Source of the DNA: Draconibacterium mangrovi | Lineage (GTDB): Bacteria; Bacteroidota; Bacteroidia; Bacteroidales; Prolixibacteraceae | NCBI RefSeq assembly: GCF_010586825.1 | Contig: NZ_JAAAGB010000014.1 | Coordinates: 19,548-83,547, forward strand | Direction of reading: 5' to 3' | Length of the DNA: 64,000 nucleotides | Shown here: positions 54,294 through 62,417 of the stretch, piece after piece | Layout: each line of letters opens with the position of its first letter | How positions within the stretch are numbered: the stretch's first letter is position 1 | Notes under the pieces: model-generated | Told to the model about the DNA's origin: nothing | What the model saw: the letters and a program-made list of their open reading frames with translations, nothing else | Database searches by the model: none | Translations under genes and position numbers: made by a program

Positions 54294-54360
54294 TCAATTA
54301 ATACTCAAAATTTTGGCCTGCAAATGTAATGGAAAAAGCTGAAAGTCAAAAAGCAAGAAT

Positions 54361-54493
54361 ATACCCCTTTGGCTGTAGCCATTTCCCCTCAAGAGGGAAA
54401 CAGCTGCAAAGCAATGCCGGAGATTTTGAATATCGCTAAAATTGATCAGCGCTAGCTCCCCTCCTGAGGGGAGCTCCCGACAGGGTGAGGGGT
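54361..54493. repeat. Palindromic intergenic repeats related to 17681-17750
   Basis: TTCCCCTC/GAGGGAA with a short loop at about 54383-54400, and CTCCCCTC/GAGGGGAG at about 54458-54475. Same base vocabulary as the 17.7-kb repeat. The 332-bp gap holds no gene-like frame. Confidence 0.65.
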
Positions 54494-54522
54494 AATGTAA
54501 ATAGTGAGTGTGTCGGAGAAAG

Positions 54523-54555
54523 ATGCGCTAAGCGGTTCTAAACCGCTTAGCGCAT
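54523..54555. terminator. Strong hairpin 3' of the GHL10-like gene
   Basis: A 14-bp perfect stem (ATGCGCTAAGCGGT with ACCGCTTAGCGCAT) and a 5-nt loop. T-rich sequence follows on the plus strand, which is the wrong strand for the GHL10-like gene; there it may act as a transcript-end stabiliser. Confidence 0.75.
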
Positions 54556-54588
54556 TTCTTTGGGCAGAACCCAATTCTTCTATGTCTC

Positions 54589-55662
54589 TTATTTAGAAGC
54601 CTTCTTCAATATCCCCAAAGTCTTTTCATCGATCTTCCCAAACAACGAAACTCCTGATGCACCATTGGCAATGGCTACACGAATTCCTTCTTCCAGCTCT
54701 TCATCCGATTTAAAATCGGGCAGGAACAGACCGGCATAAATCGGGAATTTCCCGCAAAGGAAATGCATGCCTTCCTCAACAGCATCGCCAATCCAGCTTA
54801 CTGTTTCGCGGTAGAAACCGTGGTAGATCATCGGGCAAACCGCATCAAGGTTCCAGTTCGTCCAGTCCTGACGCACAATGCGGCGCGCAATTTCCGGTGT
54901 TGGGAAAACCGCTGCAGTTATGGGTTTATTATAAGAATGCGTTATTTCGGCCAGGTGATTTACAATACCATTCACCTGCTCGTATCGGTATTTCCGCCAT
55001 GCCGGACTCTGATCGGGATGTTCCATTTCCAGCGGATCCTTACCGGTTTTCTTTTTAAAATTCTCGCGGCAGGTTTCGCAATAACAGAAATCGTACTCGG
55101 GCAACTCTTTGCTTTGGTCAATGCCGTAATTATCCCACAGGTTTACCGGCAGAATTACGTCGCAGTAACGTACATAATCCAGGTGTAGGCCATCAACATA
55201 ATCCTTTTCCAGAATTTCTTTTGAGCGTTGAGCCAGGTATTCTTTAACCTCAGGCTTTGATGGGCACAACCAACGGTAATATCCAACGTATGGAGGATTG
55301 TCAGCACACGATTTTCCATCGCGGCTAACGGCATACCATTCCGGGTGACTGGCAAGCAGCTCTTTTTCGCCACGGTTCATGGTCCACATCCAACGGTGTG
55401 TTTCCAGCCCGGCCTTTTTTGCTATCCGAAAGTGGCGTTCGCTGTCGTGCTCGAAAAACATACCGCGCACACCGGCTTCGTAATAACTACTGTATTTCTT
55501 TTGCAGGTCTTCGTCGCTCTCCTCATGATTTGGGTTTTCCCATACCCAGTGTTTCAATCCTTGTTCAGCCGCTGCCGGTTTTGCTTCGCCGGCACAGGCG
55601 CTTGCTACGGTAAGGCCCATTCCGGCCAACATTGTGGTTTTAATAAAATCTCTTTTGTTCAT
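54589..55662 (-). CDS. Putative secreted glycoside hydrolase (GHL10/DUF187-like)
   Basis: A lipoprotein-type signal (MNKRDFIKTTMLAGMGLTVASAC) leads a 357-residue TIM-barrel-like protein. The strand motif DGLHLDYVRYCD is the hallmark of the DUF187/GHL10 glycosidase-like group, with the Asp as candidate catalytic residue. A CxxC pair (CYCETCRENF) may bind metal. The family acts on polysaccharides or peptidoglycan in some members. It lies 11 bp downstream of a CBM9-like secreted protein, so the two form a small carbohydrate-processing operon. Confidence 0.85.
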   Translation of the reverse strand: MNKRDFIKTTMLAGMGLTVASACAGEAKPAAAEQGLKHWVWENPNHEESDEDLQKKYSSYYEAGVRGMFFEHDSERHFRIAKKAGLETHRWMWTMNRGEKELLASHPEWYAVSRDGKSCADNPPYVGYYRWLCPSKPEVKEYLAQRSKEILEKDYVDGLHLDYVRYCDVILPVNLWDNYGIDQSKELPEYDFCYCETCRENFKKKTGKDPLEMEHPDQSPAWRKYRYEQVNGIVNHLAEITHSYNKPITAAVFPTPEIARRIVRQDWTNWNLDAVCPMIYHGFYRETVSWIGDAVEEGMHFLCGKFPIYAGLFLPDFKSDEELEEGIRVAIANGASGVSLFGKIDEKTLGILKKASK

Positions 55663-55673
55663 CGTTAGTTTGT

Positions 55674-56783
55674 TTATTTGTCAGTATGTATGCGTAATAA
55701 GCCATCCTGATCGATAGAGATCATCAGGTTGTTGTTGGTTGTTAAGGTTGCAGTATAAGTATTTCCCGAGGTATTTAATTCCAGCGAGAAACTGGTGTCG
55801 TTTTCTTTTCCGCTTGATTGAATTCCAAGTTCAGAAAGGTCATCGCAATAGACCTTATTCTCGCGTTGATAGTCGTGTTGCGCATAAAACACATGCCACA
55901 GGTGGCGGGCCATTAATTCCGCTTCCGGAAGTGGAAAAGAAGCATGTGTTGATTTCGGAGCATCAGACGAAAACTGAATAAGCCCCCAACGTTCGGGGTA
56001 GTGCATATTTATCACTCCCTGCGGACTCCAGACCCAATTGTCTTCAGGGATCAATTTACCATTGTCGTTTGTTTTTCGCGTGTATTTCCCGTTAACAATT
56101 TCAGTTTGCCACTGCACGCGCGAGAAGTTGATTTTCCAAATAGCACCGGCTTCAGGCTGTATATAGTTGCCAACAGTGGTAAGCGATGAAAATGGAATGG
56201 CCATCTCAACGCACCATTTTTTATCCTTGTCGGTCGGGTTGTTCAACGTTCCATCCAGATAAACAGCACTTTTAAACCCTTTGGCATTCCATTCAATATC
56301 GGCTTTCCCTCCATTACGATAAGGTTTATCAAGAAAAAGGTCGAACAACGTGTTTTGGGCGTTCACTTCAAACTCGTAATAGTTGTGCGTGTCGCCATCG
56401 GGATCGATAAACACCTCAAAATCATTTTCGTGGTAAACGATCATGTCCTGCTTATCGTAGTAGGCCCAGATATTTTCTTCTTTCAGTTCGGCAAAAATGT
56501 ACAGGTTATCTATATCCCACAACATTTTAATCCGCGTAGGGTAAGTGGGGTGAGGCATATTCGCGCCCTGAATATCAATAAACTCAGAAGTCCATGCAGC
56601 ATTTTCCCATGACGGCTCGTTGGCTTGTCCGTCAATCGTAATGGCAGTGTTACTTTGTCCTGCAATATAGGTGTTTGGAGCTGTAAACAGGCGGGCATAC
56701 TTCTCCGGTACCTCTTGCGCCGATGAGCCCAGGTTGCTGATTATAAAAAGTGTGATGAGGAAGGCATTCCTGATAATTCGCAT
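55674..56783 (-). CDS. Secreted CBM9-like carbohydrate-binding protein
   Basis: A signal peptide (MRIIRNAFLITLFIISNLGSSAQ) leads a 369-residue protein whose central part is a CBM9-like beta sandwich: ITIDGQANEPSWENAAWT, TRIKMLWDIDNLYIFAELKEENIWA, ENDFEVFIDPDGDTHNYYEFEVNA and WCVEMAIPFSSL. These domains bind sugar chain ends; some stand-alone family members are surface lectins. Position before the GHL10-like gene suggests joint action on one glycan. No TonB receptor is linked. Confidence 0.88.
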   Translation of the reverse strand: MRIIRNAFLITLFIISNLGSSAQEVPEKYARLFTAPNTYIAGQSNTAITIDGQANEPSWENAAWTSEFIDIQGANMPHPTYPTRIKMLWDIDNLYIFAELKEENIWAYYDKQDMIVYHENDFEVFIDPDGDTHNYYEFEVNAQNTLFDLFLDKPYRNGGKADIEWNAKGFKSAVYLDGTLNNPTDKDKKWCVEMAIPFSSLTTVGNYIQPEAGAIWKINFSRVQWQTEIVNGKYTRKTNDNGKLIPEDNWVWSPQGVINMHYPERWGLIQFSSDAPKSTHASFPLPEAELMARHLWHVFYAQHDYQRENKVYCDDLSELGIQSSGKENDTSFSLELNTSGNTYTATLTTNNNLMISIDQDGLLRIHTDK

Positions 56784-56875
56784 AGATTAATCACTATTTA
56801 TGTCGGACAATAACGACAAAAATATTGAAAAAATTATCAAGAATGCCTGGTCTTTTTAAAAAAATTAAGAAAGGT

Positions 56876-57349
56876 TTATGCCATATTCACGTCGCGGGCA
56901 ATATATTCGCGATAATCTTTTATAATCGGGTCGTATTGCTCGTGAAATAATTCGGATGTCACCATAAAGTCGGCCGTAGAACGGTTTGAAGCTGTTGGAA
57001 TATTGTACAAAACCGTAATACGCAACAAGGCTTTTACGTCAACATCATGCGGTTGCGGTTGCATCGGATCCCAAAAGAAGATGAGCATATCGATGTTGCC
57101 TTCGCAAATCATTGCTCCCAACTGCTGGTCGCCACCCAGTGGCCCCGATTTCAGGCGGGTAACGGTTGGAGGCACGGTGCCATGTTTGTGACAGCTTTCT
57201 GCAAGTGCCTCTTCAACCATTTTTCCTGTTGTTCCGGTACAAATTAAGTCGTGTTGGGCCAGTTCTTTCCAGTTGAAAGACACCCATTCCATAATATCTT
57301 TTTTGCGGTTATCGTGTGCTACGATCGCTATATTCTTTTTTCTTTTCAT
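56876..57349 (-). CDS. mgsA: Methylglyoxal synthase
   Basis: The 157-residue protein has the MgsA fold: NIAIVAHDNRKKDIMEW at the start, TGTTGKMVEEAL for phosphate binding, SGPLGGDQQLGAMI with the catalytic Asp, and FFWDPMQPQPHDVDVKALLR. It turns dihydroxyacetone phosphate into methylglyoxal and phosphate, a bypass used when phosphate is scarce or sugar phosphates pile up. A 9-bp inverted repeat upstream may be an operator. Length matches the family. Confidence 0.96.
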   Translation of the reverse strand: MKRKKNIAIVAHDNRKKDIMEWVSFNWKELAQHDLICTGTTGKMVEEALAESCHKHGTVPPTVTRLKSGPLGGDQQLGAMICEGNIDMLIFFWDPMQPQPHDVDVKALLRITVLYNIPTASNRSTADFMVTSELFHEQYDPIIKDYREYIARDVNMA

Positions 57350-57362
57350 TATTCATGTTTTG

Positions 57363-57388
57363 TATTCAGTAAACTATTGTACTGAATA
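57363..57388. promoter_or_regulatory. Perfect 9-bp inverted repeat upstream of mgsA (possible operator)
   Basis: TATTCAGTA pairs with TACTGAATA around an 8-nt spacer, 14 bp upstream of the mgsA ATG. The spacing of the half-sites is one that a dimeric regulator could use. No regulator gene is next to it. Confidence 0.5.
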
Positions 57389-57511
57389 TTGTTTTCGGTT
57401 CAAATGTAGATCGTTTTTAAATAAGGGAATAGTTAAAACATGTTTTATAACATAAATTTAGCTAAAACTTAATTTCTACACCCAACACCAAAGGATTGCT
57501 TAACATTTGAG

Positions 57512-57629
57512 TAATACCGATGTGAAATCAGAATGAGCCTTATCTCATACAATTTCCGTTTTCAATCGGTATTAACCATTGTAATTCCAGTGTTTCACTT
57601 AAGGCTCACACTGAAAAACAATTGGTATA
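57512..57629 (-). repeat. 118-bp twin-hairpin dispersed repeat, copy B
   Basis: The reverse complement of this segment aligns without gaps to 42419-42536 (22 mismatches in 118). It lies between glmM and mgsA. Left arm ACCAATTGT...ACAATGGT and right arm TTAATACCGAT...ATCGGTATTA each fold back on themselves. Confidence 0.85.
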
Positions 57630-57646
57630 ACCTTCTGTAATGCCAA

Positions 57647-59029
57647 TTATAAAAGGCTTTTCATTTCGTCGATCATTTGCTGAGCCAGCTTATCAGCTTC
57701 AGCACTTGATTTTGCCTCGGCATAAATCCGGATGATCGGTTCGGTATTCGATTTTCGTAAATGCACCCATGAATCCACAAAATCGATTTTTACACCGTCG
57801 GTTGCAGTAACCTCTTCGTGTGCATATTTTTCCTGCATTTTTACAAGAATTCCATCCACATCTATTTCCGGAGTCAGTTCAATTTTGTTTTTAGAGATGA
57901 AATAATCGGGGTAGGTTTTACGCAGTTCCGAACATTTAAGACCCGATTTGGCCAAATGAGAAAGGAAAAGTGCAGCTCCAACCAAGGCATCGCGACCACT
58001 GTGGCTGGCCGGATAAATAATTCCGCCGTTTCCTTCGCCGCCGATAACGGCATTTGTTTCGCGCATTTTGGCCACAACATTCACTTCGCCAACCATTCCT
58101 GCCGAGTAGCTTTGGCCATGTTTCTCCGTAACATCGCGCAGTGCACGGCTCGATGAAAGATTGGAAACGGTATTTCCGGGAGTTTGGCTCAACACATAAT
58201 CGGCAACGGCTACCAGCGTGTATTCTTCGTTAAACATACTGCCATCTTCGTTGATAATCACCAGGCGGTCAACATCAGGATCGACAACAAAACCCACGTC
58301 AACTTTATTTTTGCTGATAATTTCTGCTGTTTCTACCAGGTTTTCAGGAATTGGTTCCGGGGTGTGTGCAAAATGACCGGTTGGTTCGCAGTTTATTTCA
58401 ACAATATTCTTAATGTCGAGCGCTTTAAAAAGTGCCGGCATGGCAACGCCACCAACCGAGTTAACGGCATCAACAGCTACCGAAAAGTTGGCTTTTTTAA
58501 TGGCTTCCACATCCACCAATTCGAGGTTCAGAACATGTTGCACATGAATATCGGTATAGTCTTTTTCCACCACAGTTCCCAGGTCATCCACTTCGGCAAA
58601 GCTGAAATCTTCAGCATCGGCAATTGCCAGTACTTTAGCTCCTTCTTCAGCATCAAGAAATTCACCTGCGGAATTCAGTAGTTTTAATGCATTCCATTGT
58701 TTTGGGTTATGACTGGCGGTGAGGATAATTCCGCCATCAGCTTTTTCTTCGGTAACGGCAATTTCCGTGGTTGGCGTGGTTGCCAGCCCAATGTTCACCA
58801 CGTTGCATCCCATCCCCGACAGGGTTGAAACAACGATTGATGATACCATTTCTCCCGAAATTCGTGCGTCGCGTCCAACAACTATTGTAATTTTTTCTTT
58901 GTTTGCTTTTTCTTTTGCCCAGGTGGCGTAAGCTGCAGTAAATTTTACCAGGTCGAGCGGGCTTAAACCTTCGCCCGGTTTACCTCCAATGGTACCTCGT
59001 ATTCCCGAGATCGATTTTATTAATGTCAT
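57647..59029 (-). CDS. glmM: Phosphoglucosamine mutase
   Basis: The 460-residue alpha-D-phosphohexomutase has the phosphoserine loop (TASHNPKQWNALKLL), the metal loop (DPDVDRLVIINEDG), and the sugar loop region GGEGNGGIIYP. In Bacteroidota this form is assigned as GlmM, which makes glucosamine 1-phosphate for cell-wall UDP-GlcNAc. A phosphomannomutase role cannot be excluded by sequence alone. It is monocistronic. The 118-bp element follows its stop. Confidence 0.93.
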   Translation of the reverse strand: MTLIKSISGIRGTIGGKPGEGLSPLDLVKFTAAYATWAKEKANKEKITIVVGRDARISGEMVSSIVVSTLSGMGCNVVNIGLATTPTTEIAVTEEKADGGIILTASHNPKQWNALKLLNSAGEFLDAEEGAKVLAIADAEDFSFAEVDDLGTVVEKDYTDIHVQHVLNLELVDVEAIKKANFSVAVDAVNSVGGVAMPALFKALDIKNIVEINCEPTGHFAHTPEPIPENLVETAEIISKNKVDVGFVVDPDVDRLVIINEDGSMFNEEYTLVAVADYVLSQTPGNTVSNLSSSRALRDVTEKHGQSYSAGMVGEVNVVAKMRETNAVIGGEGNGGIIYPASHSGRDALVGAALFLSHLAKSGLKCSELRKTYPDYFISKNKIELTPEIDVDGILVKMQEKYAHEEVTATDGVKIDFVDSWVHLRKSNTEPIIRIYAEAKSSAEADKLAQQMIDEMKSLL

Positions 59030-59135
59030 AATCTAATGTTCAGTTTGAGGCGTAAAGATAAAAAGTCGATCCTGAATTACGACACATAAACGATAAAACC
59101 AGCCAATATGTTGGAAGAATGTGCTTCGTTTGACA

Positions 59136-59185
59136 GATACTAGATACTGGATGCCGGATACTGGATTCTTGACGATAGATACCGG
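59136..59185. repeat. Four short direct repeats of GATACTGG type
   Basis: GATACTAG (59136), GATACTGG (59143), GATACTGG (59157) and GATACCGG (59178) lie in the glmM upstream gap. Same style of short dispersed repeat as other gaps in the window. Confidence 0.5.
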
Positions 59186-59226
59186 AAGCGCCATGCGCTT
59201 TGCCCCATGCCCGGTTTGCTATAGAA

Positions 59227-59904
59227 TTAATCCAATTCTTCCAGTTCGCGCAGTGTGGCTTTTAATTTTTTAATGTAGTTGCCATACAATTTGCGGAATC
59301 CCCAGCGAAGGAAAAAGAATATAGCACCACCGAAAACAGCTACAAGAAGCACTGTTATTCCGACCGTTAAAATAATCTGGCTTGTTTGAATATCCGATAA
59401 ATGCATCCCCTGTGCCTCTGCATTATATTCGGTTCCAATAAACATCCCCGAAATAAAAGCTGAAGCCATACTGAGTAACAATGTGGCAAGTGCCAGATAA
59501 AAAAGTCGTTGATAGAGTGTTAGTGTTTCAATTATTTTTTTGAGCGTGCCTTTTATGTCACAAGCAACATCGCATTGTTTTTTTACTCGATAATACTTAA
59601 TAACAAAATACAGAAAGGTGGTAACAATAAGCACATTACCAAAAACGGCCAAAAACAAAACCCAGTTTGGGATGGGAGTTTCGCTGTAGTATTTTTCAAT
59701 AGTTTCGGGCGAAAAAATAAAATCATCGAAAGTAAATAGCAAGATTAATCCCAACAAAACGACAAAACCTATTTTTATATTCCGGTCGATACGGTCAATA
59801 AGACTTCTGGTACGTTTACTGAGTATTGTGTGCAACTGGTTTTCGTCCAGTTCTTTGGAGGGGGTTATTTTGCTCCATGTTTTTTTCAACTCGTTTAATT
59901 CCAT
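59227..59904 (-). CDS. Membrane partner of second ECF sigma factor (putative anti-sigma function)
   Basis: The 225-residue protein starts with MELNELKKTWSKITPSKELDE, then a basic juxtamembrane stretch (RTRSLIDRIDRNIKI) and four membrane helices. The gene begins 1 bp after the sigma gene, so translation is coupled. The layout matches the protein at 14100-14840, though the paralogue has an extra coiled coil and helix at the end. No zinc-binding anti-sigma motif is visible. Confidence 0.75.
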   Translation of the reverse strand: MELNELKKTWSKITPSKELDENQLHTILSKRTRSLIDRIDRNIKIGFVVLLGLILLFTFDDFIFSPETIEKYYSETPIPNWVLFLAVFGNVLIVTTFLYFVIKYYRVKKQCDVACDIKGTLKKIIETLTLYQRLFYLALATLLLSMASAFISGMFIGTEYNAEAQGMHLSDIQTSQIILTVGITVLLVAVFGGAIFFFLRWGFRKLYGNYIKKLKATLRELEELD

Positions 59905-59905
59905 A

Positions 59906-60397
59906 CTACTCCTCCTCGTTTACCATCAGCTTCTTCAGCTTCTTTTTTATCCGGTTCATTTTTACCCGCACATAGTTTTGGGTGATTCCGGTAATCTCAG
60001 CAATTTCCTCGTATTTTTTGTTTTCGAGGAACAACAGCACAATCGATTTTTCAATTCCTGTAAGCTGCTGAATGGCTTTATGCAATACTTTTATGTTCTC
60101 TTCAGTTTCGGTATCGTACTTTTCGTCTTCAATTTGAAAATTATCGAACGTCAGGCTACTTTGGTCAGGTCTTCTTTTACTTTTTTTGAAAGTGGTAATC
60201 GCGGTATTCAGTGCCACACGATACATCCATGTAGAAACCTTTGATTCTTTCCTGAAATTGGGGTACGACTTCCAAAGCTGTACTACAATTTCCTGAAAGA
60301 GATCACTTCGGTCATCTTCCGTGTCGCAATAAATGTTGCAGACTTTGTGGATGATGCCTTGGTTCTTCTGGATTATGTGTAAGAATTCCTTTTCCAA
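59906..60397 (-). CDS. ECF-type RNA polymerase sigma factor, paralogue of 14846-15358
   Basis: Region 2 shows DRSDLFQEIVVQLWKSYPNF and VSTWMYRVALNTAITTFKKS; region 4 shows KKYEEIAEITGITQNYVRVKMNRIKKKL. The 163-residue length is typical. Region 2 is closely similar to the other sigma factor in the window, while the recognition helix differs (TQNYVRVKMN against KTNVSVKLVR), so the two could read different promoters. Coupled to the membrane protein that follows. Confidence 0.93.
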   Translation of the reverse strand: MEKEFLHIIQKNQGIIHKVCNIYCDTEDDRSDLFQEIVVQLWKSYPNFRKESKVSTWMYRVALNTAITTFKKSKRRPDQSSLTFDNFQIEDEKYDTETEENIKVLHKAIQQLTGIEKSIVLLFLENKKYEEIAEITGITQNYVRVKMNRIKKKLKKLMVNEEE

Positions 60398-60540
60398 AAT
60401 CGGTTTATTAGTAACTGGTAGTGAGAATAATTACAATTGATGGTTAACAAACAGCTATAGTTTTTATTATTGCAGGAAGTTTGAAGTCCGGAGTTCGATG
60501 AGTTTTCTTCCGACTTCGGGCTTCAGTCTTCCAACTTTTT

Positions 60541-61476
60541 TTACATCATTTTTAAAAACTTCACCTCTTTATCGGTAAGAATCCGCCATTTTCCTCGCGG
60601 CAGATTCTTTTTGGTGAGACCGGCAAAAAGTACACGGTCGAGTTTTTTTACCCGGTAACCAAAGTGCTCGAAAATACGACGTACAATACGGTTTTTTCCG
60701 GAGTGAATTTCAATGCCTACCTCGGTTTTATCTTCAGCTTTAATATAGCTAATTGCATCGGCTGCAATTGGGCCGTCTTCCAGTTCAATTCCTGCGGCAA
60801 TCATATCCATGTGTCCGCGTTCAACCGGTTTGTCGAGGGTAACCTGGTACACCTTCTTTTTGTTATGTTTTGGGTGTGTAAGTTTTTTCGAAAGGTCGCC
60901 ATCGTTGGTAAACAGTAACAATCCGGTTGTATTCCGGTCCAGGCGGCCAACCGGGTAAACGCGCTCATCGCAAGCGTCTTTTATCAGGTCCATCACAATC
61001 TTATCCGCATGCGGATCGTCGGTGGTGGTAACGTAATCTTTTGGTTTATTCAGCAAAATATACACTTTGCGCTCAGCTTCAATTTTCCGTCCGTCAAAAC
61101 GTACTTCGTCGCCCGGCAGCACACGTATTCCCAGTTCAGTAACAATCTGTCCGTTAATGGTCACCGCTCCGGCAGTAATAAAAGTGTCGGCTTCACGGCG
61201 CGAACAAACACCGGCATTGGCGATAAAACGGTTTAAGCGCATTCCTTCGGCCGAAAGCGTTTTTAGTTTTGGCCTTGGTCCTTCAGCCTCTACTTTCTTG
61301 TCAGACGGTTTGCCATATTTTTTCCGGGGCTTGAATTCTTTTTTGGGTTCCGATTTTTCAACCACCCGCGATTTTCCAACACGTTTTCCTGAAGATGACT
61401 TCACCGAACGTTTTGAAGTGTTGCCGGATGATTTACCTTGTGAACTGCCCCGGTTACTATTGTTATTCTTGCGCAT
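60541..61476 (-). CDS. rluB: 23S rRNA pseudouridine synthase (RsuA/RluB family)
   Basis: An S4 RNA-binding domain begins at about residue 79 (MRLNRFIANAGVCSRREADTF), followed by the catalytic domain with VGRLDRNTTGLLLFTNDG holding the active Asp, and GKNRIVRRIFEHFGYRV. The first 78 residues are an extension rich in Ser, Arg, Lys and Gly, common in Bacteroidota RluB, probably disordered and RNA-binding. It modifies a uridine of 23S rRNA. RluB is the best guess; RluE/RluF-like roles cannot be fully ruled out. Confidence 0.9.
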   Translation of the reverse strand: MRKNNNSNRGSSQGKSSGNTSKRSVKSSSGKRVGKSRVVEKSEPKKEFKPRKKYGKPSDKKVEAEGPRPKLKTLSAEGMRLNRFIANAGVCSRREADTFITAGAVTINGQIVTELGIRVLPGDEVRFDGRKIEAERKVYILLNKPKDYVTTTDDPHADKIVMDLIKDACDERVYPVGRLDRNTTGLLLFTNDGDLSKKLTHPKHNKKKVYQVTLDKPVERGHMDMIAAGIELEDGPIAADAISYIKAEDKTEVGIEIHSGKNRIVRRIFEHFGYRVKKLDRVLFAGLTKKNLPRGKWRILTDKEVKFLKMM

Positions 61477-61575
61477 TGCTAAATTATTTTGTGCAAAGAT
61501 CGCTAAATTTTCTGATTTGGAATTTTATTTCCCCGAATTCACTTAAATTCGGGGCTCAAACATAAAATTAGAACT

Positions 61576-62346
61576 ATGAATTCGCATGAAATTGATTATA
61601 AGATCATCGGTCACGATGTTCAGTTGGTTGAAATTGAATTAGATCCGGCCGAAACGGTAATTGCCGAAGCGGGTGCCATGTTGTATATGGAAGATGGTAT
61701 TGAGTTTCAGGCCCGCATGGGCGACGGATCGAATCCACGGGCCGGATTTTTTGATAAGGTATTATCTGCCGGATCGCGTTTGATCAGCGGCGAGTCGCTG
61801 TTTCTTACCCATTTTACCAATCAGGGATGGGGGAAAAAGCATGTGGCATTTTCGGCTCCTTACCCGGGAACTATTATTCCTCTTAACCTGCCGGATTTTG
61901 GTGGAAGAATCATCGTTCAAAAGGATGCTTTTTTGTGTGCTGCACTAGGCACAAAAATATCAATAACGTTTAACCGTAAACTGGGTGCTGGATTTTTTGG
62001 TGGCGAAGGATTTATTCTTCAACAGCTGCAAGGCGATGGAAAAGCTTTTATCCACGCCGGAGGAACTGTAATTGAGAAACAGCTGAACAACGAAACTTTG
62101 CGTGTTGACACCGGATGTATTGTTGGTTTTGAAACATCGATAGATTATAGTATTGAACAGGCCGGAGGTTTACGTTCGATGGTTTTTGGCGGCGAAGGAT
62201 TATTTCTGGCTACGTTACGGGGAACCGGAAAAGTTTGGTTGCAAAGTATGCCAATACGGAAATTAATTGCTGAGTTGTCGCCGGCAGGAGGAAACGCCCG
62301 AAAAGAAGCACGTGGCGGTTTGCTCGATAATTTACTGGAAGGATAG
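61576..62346 (+). CDS. TIGR00266/AIM24 family protein
   Basis: The 256-residue protein shows the AIM24 beta-helix-like pattern with repeated Gly-rich strands: [60 protein letters not shown] and [19 protein letters not shown]. It lacks a signal peptide. The family is widespread in bacteria and related to yeast AIM24; its function is not known. It converges with dgt across a 17-bp-stem hairpin. Confidence 0.88.
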   Translation: MNSHEIDYKIIGHDVQLVEIELDPAETVIAEAGAMLYMEDGIEFQARMGDGSNPRAGFFDKVLSAGSRLISGESLFLTHFTNQGWGKKHVAFSAPYPGTIIPLNLPDFGGRIIVQKDAFLCAALGTKISITFNRKLGAGFFGGEGFILQQLQGDGKAFIHAGGTVIEKQLNNETLRVDTGCIVGFETSIDYSIEQAGGLRSMVFGGEGLFLATLRGTGKVWLQSMPIRKLIAELSPAGGNARKEARGGLLDNLLEG

Positions 62347-62356
62347 ATCCAGTCTC

Positions 62357-62409
62357 CAGTATTCAGTCTCAGTAATCAGTTTTTCACTGTAAACTGAGAC
62401 TGAATACTG
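62357..62409. terminator. 17-bp perfect stem between convergent genes
   Basis: 62357-62373 is the exact reverse complement of 62393-62409, with a 19-nt loop. There is no strong T-run; it may be a terminator for both genes or a palindromic repeat. It ends 9 bp before the dgt stop codon. Confidence 0.7.
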
Positions 62410-62417
62410 TGAACTTT

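Noticed and set aside
58184..58681. A 165-residue plus-strand frame inside glmM
   Set aside because: Antisense to conserved GlmM motifs; no independent evidence.
59828..60244. A 138-residue plus-strand frame over the sigma/membrane junction
   Set aside because: Opposite to both coupled genes; composition reflects their complement.
60473..60540. A dispersed repeat similar to 3818-3865 (both contain AAGTTTGAAG and CTTCC words)
   Set aside because: The match is short and partly explained by small purine-rich words; I could not align the two over more than about 12 bases.
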